Shown piece after piece: positions 55,922 to 64,000 of a stretch of DNA of 64,000 nucleotides (within the stretch, counting starts at the first letter, position 1; each line of letters starts with the position of its first letter). Made by a program: the position numbers and the translations under genes. The stretch is from Pohlia nutans (taxonomy: Eukaryota > Streptophyta > Bryopsida > Bryales > Mniaceae). The stretch covers positions 18,871,501 through 18,935,500 of the forward strand of contig CM040094.1 of assembly GCA_022496805.1 (NCBI GenBank). Direction: 5' to 3'. The notes beneath the pieces are model-generated. The model worked only from the letters and a program-made list of their open reading frames with translations. It ran no database searches and was not told where the DNA came from.

Positions 55922-58900
55922 CCCTGTTGCAAATGCAAGAGGGATGAGAAGGGGGAGAGTGCAAACAACACTAAAACTCGTGATGATGATGATGAATATG
56001 CGTTTACTACGCGGTATGTCTCTTGGGATGCAAGCATGAGTGATGGCAAGGACGAGTATGCAATGATGGCAAGCAATGTATCGTGCAATGGTAGTACAAA
56101 TGATTGGATTGTTGATTCGGGGGCTACAAGCCACATGTCACCAAATAAAACTTGTTTTCATTCGTATGCTCTCATTAACCCAAGGAGGGTGATTTTGGGA
56201 GATGATACGGTGCTTGAGGCCATTGGCAAAGGCCAACTTGTTGTAGACACCGAGGTGAGGGGTCATGTAAAGACAATCACTATCAAAGATGTCCTCCACG
56301 TTCCCAAATTAACGGCAAATTTACTATCGGTGCGGCAATTAGTGGCAAAGCACTTGAGGGTTGAGTTTAGTGATAAGGGGTGTTATGTGTTGTCACCGAG
56401 TCGAGATGAGGTGGCCATCATTGAAGAACACGAGGGCTTGTGCCACATCAAGTTCTCGAAGGTGCATTCCAAGGAATCGGCGGCGTTGGCGCATTCAAAC
56501 TTGAAGGACGACAAGTTGTCGTTGTGGCATCGTCGACTCGACCATTTGAACATCAAGAGTGTGAAGACACTACGCGGCATGGTAAGTGGCATGGACCTTC
56601 ATCAATTGAAAGTGGATACTTCTTCATTCACTTGTGAAGGTTGCATTGAAGGCAAGCAACAACGGTTGCCATTTGCGGGTGAAGCGGCGACTCGGGCCAC
56701 GAAGGTTTTGGAGATCGTGCATTCGGATGTGTGTGGCCCAATGAAGACCACGTTGATGGGAGGTTGCAAGTACTTTGTGACCTTCATCGATGACTTTTCA
56801 AAGAAGATTTGGCTCTACCCAATCAAGGCCAAGAGTGAGTGCTTCGACAAGTTCAAGGAGTTCAAGACATTGGTGGAGAACCAATCCGAGATGAAGATCA
56901 AGGTGTTTCGATCGGACAATGGCGGCGAGTACATGTCCAAGAAGTTTGACGAGCTATTGAAGAAAGAAGGCATCGCACGCCAAACTTCGACCCCGTACAC
57001 GCCTCAACAAAATGGAGTTGCGGAGCGCGCAAATCGCACCATTGTAAAGATGGCGAGGAGCATGTTGCACGCTGAAAACTTGCAGTTGGACCTTTGGGCG
57101 GAAGCGGTGATGAATGCGGTATACACTCGCAATCGGTGTCCAACAAGCGCGGTTGAAGGCATGATACCAGAGCAAGCGTGGAGTGAGAGGCAACCATGTG
57201 TTGCACACATGCGCATCTTCGGATGCATTGCATACGCAAAGGTTCCCGATGAACGGAGGACTAAACTCGAGGTTAAGGCCTTAAATTGTGTGTTTCTTGG
57301 GTATTGTGAAGGTACCAAGGCGTATAGACTCATGTCGGTGGACACGAGGAAAATCATTCGGTCACGTGATGTGACGTTTTGTGAGGAGTTTACGATGGAG
57401 GCTCCTTTGGAGGTTGGTCCAAGTGGGAGTAGTGGAGACGTGTTGGTGAACACACCCTCCTAGTCCCCTAGTGTTGTTGATGTAGGTGATGAGGATGGTG
57501 ATGACGAAAATGGTGACACGGAGGTTGTTGAAGCGCTATCGAGCTCAAAGGCCAAGAATGGCGCAAAGGACGCGCAAGACGAGCTAATTTCTTTAAGCGA
57601 GCGGCGGTACCCCGAGAGATCGCGCAAGCCACCTGGCGAATGGTGGAAGAATCACATCTTCCCTCAAGAGGATGACGAGCATGCGAATGTGGCATTATCG
57701 GATGGTCTATTGACCATTCGTGAAGCCATGCAAGGTGAGGATGCGGTCAAGTGGGAGCGCGCCATGCAAGAGGAATATGACTCTCTAATTGCTAATGGTA
57801 CGTGGCAATTAACTCCCATTCCAAAGGATCGCAACCCCATTGGTTGCAAATGGGTGTTTCGGACAAAGAGGGATGCTTCGGGTAATGTGGTGTGTCACAA
57901 GGCGAGACTAGTAGCCAAGGGGTTTGCGCAAGTGCATGGGGTAGACTTTCACGAGACGTTTGCTCCTGTGGCCAAGTTCACCACCATTCGATGAATTCTT
58001 GCGATTGGAGCGGCCATGGACTTGGAAATGCATCAAATGGATGTGAAGACCGCATTTTTGAATGGCGATTTGGAGGAGGACATCTACATGGTGCAACCCG
58101 AGGGCTTTGTGCAACAAGGTAATGAGCACCTTGTTTGTAAGTTGCAAAAATCATTGTATGGGTTGAAACAATCTCCAAGAGCGTGGTACCAAAAGATTGA
58201 CACGTTCTTGGTTGCACACGGGTTTACTAGGAGCATTGCGGATCATAGTCTCTAGTTCATGCAAGAGGGACAACATGTGGTGATTGTGATCGTATATGGT
58301 GATGATTTGATCATTCTTGCAAGCCTCATGAGTTCAATGAATGCATTAAAAGGCATGCTTAAGAGAGAGTACGAGATGAGTGATCTTGAAGAATTGCACA
58401 TTTGTCTTGGTGTTGAGTTTGTGCGAGACAGGGCTACACGCACTATCACCATGAGTCAAGGCAAGTATGTGATGGACGTGCTCAAGAGATTCGGGATGGA
58501 GGATTGTAAGCCCGTGGCAACACCATTGGATGCAAACTCCAAGCTCGTCAAGCTTTCGGAGGAGGAGTATGCGGCGGAGGCGAAATCGATGGCGGAGGTG
58601 CCATACAAGCAAGCGGTGGGGTTGTTGATGTATGCGATGATTGTGACACGGCCCGACCTTGCGTATCCAATTAGCGTGGTGAGTCAACACATGGCGAGAC
58701 CGGGCTCAATGCATTGGATGGCGGTCAAGAAGATCATGCGCTTCTCGAAGGGCACAAGCGATATCAAGTTGTGTCTTGGAGGCAAAGACATTGTGTTGAG
58801 CGGCTATTGTGACGCGGACTACGCGGGAGACACGAGCGATCGAAGATCGACAACGGGCTACATGTTCAAGGTCGGATCGGGAGCGGTGTCGTGGAATAGC

Positions 58901-59537
58901 AAGCGGCAACAAACCACGGCGACATCAACGGTGGAGGCCGAGTACATGGCTACGAGCCATGCCACGAAGGAGGCCATTTGGTTGAGGCAACTAATGGTGG
59001 ATGTGGGTTGCACACAAGGTGAGGCTACAACGATTATGTGTGACAACCAAGGGTGCATTTCACTTGCAAAGAACCCTACACATCATTCACGCACGAAGCA
59101 CATTGATGTGCAATACCACTTCATTCGGGAGAAGTTGGAATTGGGAGTTATACATTTGGAGTATTGCCCAACGGAGCACATGGTGGCGGATGTGCTCACA
59201 AAGGGTCTTTGTAGAGACCGACACCAACGATTAGTAATAGCATTTGGACTTAGAGGCTTTGGCTCTACGCAAAGTGGGAGTATTGAGGTAATTGATGCAA
59301 CGTAGTATTGCTAGAAGCCAAAGACGTACGGGTGCTAAATAATGGTGTGTGGGAGGAGGGGTTAGGCATGGGCTGATCTCTAGAGTGTCCTTGTGATGAG
59401 TTATCCCATATGGTTTGTCCATGGTGACCTCCTAGTGTACACTACTTAAGGTGGAAGGCCTTTGAGTAAAGATTATCTCTTTCTACGCATTCCTTATGTG
59501 TGTGTGTGCCTTGTGCTCTCATCTCTTACCTTCAATA
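55922..59537 (+). mobile_element. Ty1/copia retrotransposon, 5'-truncated, pol with three in-frame stops
   Basis: One reading frame spans gag remnant to RNase H, broken by TAG 57461-57463, TGA 57992-57994 and TAG 58253-58255, with no frameshift. In order: a Cys-rich gag end (CCKCKR, 55925), protease WIVDSGATSHM (about 56105), the pre-integrase zinc motif (WHRRLDH ... CEGCIEGK), and integrase HSDVCGP, FRSDNGGEY and NGVAERAN (the D, D and E of the catalytic triad). Then follow reverse transcriptase with NPIGCKWVFRTKRD, MDVKTAFLNG and VYGDDLIILA, and RNase H with GYCDADYAGD and STVEAEYMA. The frame ends at TAG 59305 inside the 3' LTR. The domain order PR-IN-RT-RH is diagnostic of Ty1/copia. The 5' LTR and most of gag are missing, so the element is non-autonomous and dead. 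Confidence 0.92.
59284..59537 (+). mobile_element. 3' LTR of the copia element
   Basis: A purine-rich tract (caaagtgggag, ending 59280) precedes the LTR. The ends form an inverted repeat: TATTGAGGTAA at 59281 and TTACCTTCAATA ending 59537. Shared internal blocks with the solo LTR at 23681-23999 include cccatatggttt, ctacttaag and gagtaaagat. The gypsy-derived sequence starts at the next base, which marks the insertion point. Confidence 0.75.
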
Positions 59538-61578
59538 TGGCATTGATATACCTTGTCAACAAAACTCAAGTTTCTGGTCGCATCGCCCGATGGCTCTTAC
59601 TATTCTTGGAATTTGGCTTCACCGTCATTTACAAACCAGGAAACTCCCATGGCATAGCCGACGCCTTATCTCATATGGTTGCGGCCGAACCCGCTCTTGG
59701 AATTCCCGACGTCCCAACCGATGCTCACCTCTTCAACATCCAACCCGAGTGGCTCACCACGGTATCTGATTACCTTCAGATAGGGACATTTCCATCGGAC
59801 TGGAGTACCGAGCGCAAGAAAAGGGTAGCGTACCGAGCTCTCCCTTTTCAAATAATCGATGGTACACTATATAGACAGAGCAAAGATTTTACGTTACAAA
59901 AATGCATCTCGGGCGCACAAATCCAACTGGTGTTACGAGAACTCCACAAAGGTAATTCGGGTGGCCACTTCTGTATTGAGATTACCACCAGAGAAATCCT
60001 GGATGCTGGGTACTAGTCGCCGACACTTCACAAAGACACAATGGAGTTTTGCCGCAGCTGCGACGAATGCCAACGAGTCAGTAGCCTAACTAAGGCTTTT
60101 ACCGGTAAGCTACTTACGATACTATGGATGGAACCATTTATGAAATGGGGTCTTGATTTTGTAGGCCCACTTAAACGAACACTTTCCGGCCATCGGTACA
60201 TCTTGGTAGCTACCGATTACGCTACTAAGTGGGTGGAGGTAGTCGCCCTACGGGATAACACCGCCCGCGACACGGCTAAATGTTTGTACGATCATATTCT
60301 TACCCGGTTTGGCTGCCCTTTACATTTTGTTAGTGACTAGGGAGTCCATTTCAACAACCAAGTCATCCACGACCTTATGGAGCATTTTCTTCTCCGTCAC
60401 ACGACTTCCACCACGTATTACCCTCAAGGGAATGGCCAGGCCGAATCAACAAACAAAGTGATCGTTCAACTCCTCCAAAAACTGGTCAACGCGAACCGAA
60501 TGGATTGGGATCGGCAACTACCGACGGTTCTCTTCGCCTATCGGACAGCGTTCAAGATTGTAACTGGACACACGCCGTTCCAGCTACTCTACGGCATCAT
60601 CCCACTTATGCCTACCGAGTATTTGGTACCAACGAAGCCGACGCACCAGGATCCGACCCCCCAGCGAGTTTTGGCAGCCCGCACCACGGATTTGGAGCGC
60701 TTGGACGAATCCCGATACCGAGCTCTCGACAACCAAGGCATCAGTCAATGGAACCGCACCCGATGGGCAAACACCACCAAAGTCACCTATAAGTTCCGAA
60801 TAGGCGACTCGGTGCTGTGGTACCCAAAAGGTGCCAACATCCACCCCGGTAAGCTCCGACATGAGTGGTTCGGCCCTTACCGAGTCCAATACCCTCTTCC
60901 AAATAACACCGTGTTGCATTAGGAGAGATTTGTAGTCCCAAAGGGGCCTTCGGCTTTGGCACGTGCTGAAAAATTTAGGCCAAACCGTGCACTTTACAAG
61001 AGGGCACCAATGGTGCCACCGTGGCTGCCAGCAGCGAAGTTCCGTGGGTCGCGCCAATCGACGCTGCCAACAGTGCCGACACTGCCAACACTGCGGCTTC
61101 TGACGCTGTTAGTGGGCAGCGACTGCACCAATGGGTTTACTTAGGAAATGGTGCTTGGGCAGCCGGTTCACCTAACACGGGCAAGCTTAGAGGGCCCCTT
61201 TGGGACCCCATTTTTCTCCTAATGTTGGTAGTAGTGGACAAATTTGATCCTGACTCGATTATTGTCAACATCAACAACCTCAAGCCCTATCGATTCCTCA
61301 ACGACAACCAACTACAGCAGGCTGCCCAAACGGCACCCGAAAAAGGAGAAATCCTCCTTCAGCCTGATATCAACAAAGACAACAAGGACGCACCCACTGC
61401 TACAGTCTCTATAAATTTCCTAGCACCGGTAACCTACTCGACTACCGATTACATCCCGGTTACCGCGTCCAACGTACCGGATCGAACCGACGGACCCACC
61501 CTACCACCAAACCAAATGACAGCATCGGAAGACCCGAACCAAATCCCGACCCCATCGACAAAAGGATTCACACGGTAG
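59538..61578 (+). pseudogene. Ty3/gypsy pol fragment (RNase H end, integrase) with in-frame stops
   Basis: The frame begins inside RNase H (YLVNKTQVSGRIARW, IYKPGNSHGIADALSH). It continues through the integrase zinc finger (LHKGNSGGH, CRSCDECQ) and catalytic core (GLDFVGPL, VSD-stop-GVHF, GNGQAEST, the D, D and E positions). It runs on to the C-terminal DKFDPDSIIVN and LKPYRF segment at about 61230-61300. TAG stops lie in the same frame at 60014, 60338 and 60920. The stop after VSD sits where gypsy integrases normally have Gln. Protease and reverse transcriptase are absent because the copia insertion, or later deletion, removed the 5' part. The tail 61300-61578 is open but unrecognised. Confidence 0.85.
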
Positions 61579-62064
61579 ACACCCCCGGGCCTACCACCTG
61601 CATCGGCAAAACCGACACCAACATCGAGCCGCCCCAACTTAGGGCTGGTAAAACTAAACCCTAACCCGCCGCCACCCATGGACCACGTGTCACACTGTGA
61701 GTGGATGTCCACTGCAGCCCCCTTACACTTAACACCGCCGTTTAGCATTCATTTGCAATTCAATGTTGCCTCCTCTCCCCTCCCTATTTATCTTTCCACC
61801 ATGTACTCCTTTCTTTCACCGATACTCTCTCCAACTCGGTTAACACTACGTCTCCGCCCACCGTCTCCTCCTCCATCTCCTCTTCCTTCTCCGAGAGCAT
61901 AGTTACCGGTAGTAGCAACTTGTAGAGAGTTCCGAGTTGGCAAAGAAAGGCGACCGAGGCGAATAGCGCGGAATAGATTTGGTTCATTTTCCTCTAGTCG
62001 GATAGGCTCTTTTCCTCCCCCCAGAGCACGTAGACACAGGCCGCTTCGTGTTCTTTTTTGCAGG
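61579..62064 (+). promoter_or_regulatory. Spacer and possible leader upstream of the coiled-coil ORF
   Basis: No coding sequence is evident. A TATA-like ccctatttatc occurs near 61782. A good splice acceptor (gttcttttttgcag, ending about 62063) stands directly before the ATG at 62065, so the downstream ORF may be expressed from its own promoter with an intron in its leader. This is inference from signal sequences only. Confidence 0.35.
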
Positions 62065-63987
62065 ATGGCACGACAGAAGCACACCGACCAGCAGCGCGAC
62101 ACCAACGACATTCCGACCAGCGGTACGTGGACGACCATCACCCCGGTACCGATGAACCAGATGGCGCGTTGGCGCGACTACGCCTCAAACCGACCCTTCG
62201 AACTGGACTGGATCCGCCAGATGGGACTACGCGAGTATGTTTTCTTGCCGTGGATGGTCAACAAAGTCCGAGGCGACCTCATCGAACGCTTCATCAACAC
62301 GGCCACCAACACTACCGGTTATATGATCACCGGTCAAGTTCATGGCACACCATACACGATTACCGAGGCCGTCATCACCGAGGTCTTGAAACTGCCATCT
62401 GGTTCGACGGACATGGTCAACCCGAATCCCGACTTAGCCGAGTACGACTACATTACCGGATTCGAGGATTCATTTGAGCAACATGCCACCAAGCACGATG
62501 GATGGAACATCAGCAAAGGTCCGGAGGAGCTCCGTGCCCGGAAGTACGGCATCCTGCAGGGGCTGTATTTCAAGAGGAAGCAAACATACTGCTCCCACAT
62601 CTGTCTGTTCATGCTTCTCACCCTGGATGAACTCGCCACAAACGGCACCGGATCATGGAACTGATGCCGAATGATGATGCAGAACTTGACACACGAAGTC
62701 AACCTCCTCCAGAACGGCAAATCCAATCAATGTCACTCCGCCGAGGTCTGGGACATGCTGCTGCGACATTTCATCCCTCGGTACGACCACTTACCGAGGA
62801 ACCCCAGCCGGCCAGCCACCGCCACAACTGCCGCGACAGCAACTCAGGCACCCCTCTCCAACCCACGACGCCATTCTCTACCGAATACAACACTTCCGCC
62901 ATTGGTACCCACCGCACCATTTACCGGACCAGGAACACGCACTCAGGCCCGCACGCAACCTGACCCGGCTCTATCAACGGCAAAGCGGAAGCCCCATACA
63001 TCGATATGCATGGACATCGACTTGACACTTCAAGAATTCGGAAGAACCGCAGTTCGACGAACGCGGAGATTGCTAACCCAGCCTACGGAAGATTCAGCTT
63101 CGGCACGGAGCACGCCAGCTCCAAACTTATCGACACCAAGGACTCCACCATTGGTACCCTCGCATGTGTCCCGGTCCTTTGATTTAGAAGTACTACCAAA
63201 CCCGCCACAACCACCAACTCCATCAACAACGACAACCCCGAACCCGACGGCGCCTTTACCAGCATCGGTAACGATCCCACCAACTTCAACACGGCCGCCT
63301 ACGGTAACGACCGCACTTCCGACTGCGACTACCGGACTGCAAACTACCGGACTACAAACCACACCGGTTGTGTCCTTCCCTCCTACAACACCTTGTGTCC
63401 AAACGATGCGATTACCTTCCAGCGCCGAAATGGAGCAAATTTCGGCAGCACCACGTACCATGGAACAGAATATTGCCAGCCTCCGAGATAGCACTGGCAT
63501 CCTCGTCATTCACATGCACACCCTTGCACATCAACTCCAACCGCTCATCGCCGACCAGACTGTCCGACCACGGACCACCGACCTCCAAGCTTCGGTAACC
63601 ACATTGCAAGAGCAGATTACCGCGCTTTAACAACAACTGACCGAGACGACAACCGAACTGCGGCAAGCACAAACGGACGTAGCCCGGATCCGCGCCAACC
63701 GCAACCGATACCAACAAGAATACCAATCTGCAGCCGAAGAATCCCGACAACAACGAACCGACATCACCATGCTGACCGAAGAACGTGATCAGGATCAGAC
63801 GCTAATCGCGAACAACAACACTTTGATTGCAGCCCTTCGAAAGCAGCTAGAGGAGCAAGACTAACGAATTCAAGAGCTCTCCATGAAGATGGCAACAGTC
63901 ACTACCGACATCACCTAGTCCCGCGAAGAATTTGGCGGCTATGCGTTCGCCTTAGCCAAAATTTCTCTTGATTCTTTGGCAAGTTGA
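62065..63987 (+). pseudogene. Retroelement-associated ORF: globular N-terminus, Pro/Thr-rich middle, coiled-coil C-terminus; four in-frame stops
   Basis: One frame of about 640 codons starts at ATG 62065, right after a splice-acceptor-like sequence. It is interrupted by TGA 62662, TAA 63628, TAA 63862 and TAG 63916 and ends at TGA 63985. Residues 1-200 are globular (RDYASNRPFELDW, REYVFLPWMV, YTITEAVITEVLKLP). The spacing of the VRGDLIERF and ITEAVITEVLKLP blocks is reminiscent of plant transposon-associated mobile-domain proteins, but I cannot confirm the family. Residues about 260-480 are Pro/Thr-rich and low-complexity. The last 130 are Gln/Glu/Arg-rich coiled coil. All four internal stops are one C-to-T change from Gln or Arg codons. 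Its position after a gypsy pol suggests an additional ORF of that element. Confidence 0.55.
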
Positions 63988-64000
63988 CTATTTTTTGTAC

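Noticed and set aside
42936..63987. Alternative genetic code with TAG/TAA read as glutamine
   Set aside because: Several frames also contain TGA. Intact genes end at TAG (577-579, 14112-14114, 59303-59305) at positions matching their paralogues' or family ends, and the stops cluster in decayed elements.
1..64000. tRNA, rRNA or other structured RNA genes
   Set aside because: No cloverleaf with paired stems or rRNA core sequence was recognised. The only B-box-like word lies in the 332-bp repeat and lacks a matching A-box.

Overview
The window looks like repeat-dense nuclear DNA of a green plant. I infer this from GT-AG introns, Ty1/copia and Ty3/gypsy retroelements of plant type, Mutator-like (MULE) transposases with SWIM zinc fingers, and three large unrelated satellite arrays. 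A non-seed plant (bryophyte, lycophyte or fern) would fit, but the sequence does not prove it. The mix of satellites, decayed transposons and few genes suggests pericentromeric, heterochromatic or sex-chromosome-like DNA.

Layout. 0.6-6.1 kb (minus): a seven-exon gene (copy A) for a protein of about 1166 residues with a ParB-like domain near the N-terminus and a beta-class N4/N6 DNA-methyltransferase fold at the C-terminus. Its third intron (counting from the 5' end) holds an 85-bp tandem repeat. 6.2-9.5 kb: minisatellites rich in a 16-bp imperfect palindrome. 10.2-14.1 kb (plus): MULE-SWIM transposase copy 1, broken by one TGA. 15.3-29.5 kb (plus): a diverged paralogue (copy B) of the ParB-methyltransferase gene, in at least 12 exons. 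Its second intron, about 9.8 kb long, contains a 332-bp satellite array and a copia solo LTR. 29.5-31.0 kb: a repeat dimer and the 3' end of a gypsy element. 31.0-41.8 kb: a 103-bp satellite of about 105 monomers. 42.4-46.9 kb: a duplicated gene; the first copy is a dead N-terminal fragment, the second encodes a coiled-coil protein with a RING finger just beyond an in-frame TAG. Both copies have a cluster of GGGCAGTCGG motifs upstream. 46.9-49.3 kb: 5'-truncated but open MULE-SWIM copy 2. 49.6-53.3 kb: hairpin-bearing 192/53-bp tandem repeats and low-complexity DNA. 53.3-64.0 kb: decayed retroelements, namely a coiled-coil ORF remnant, a copia element with three in-frame stops, a gypsy pol fragment with three in-frame stops, and a second coiled-coil ORF with four in-frame stops.

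The most unusual content is the ParB-methyltransferase pair. It has a prokaryote- or phage-like domain combination in spliced genes. The two copies share exon boundaries and exon lengths, but both have altered catalytic (motif IV) and SAM-binding (motif I) signatures. Most disabling mutations elsewhere in the window are stops reachable by a single C-to-T or G-to-A change, as expected in long-methylated silent DNA. No functional pathway linking the genes can be demonstrated from sequence alone.
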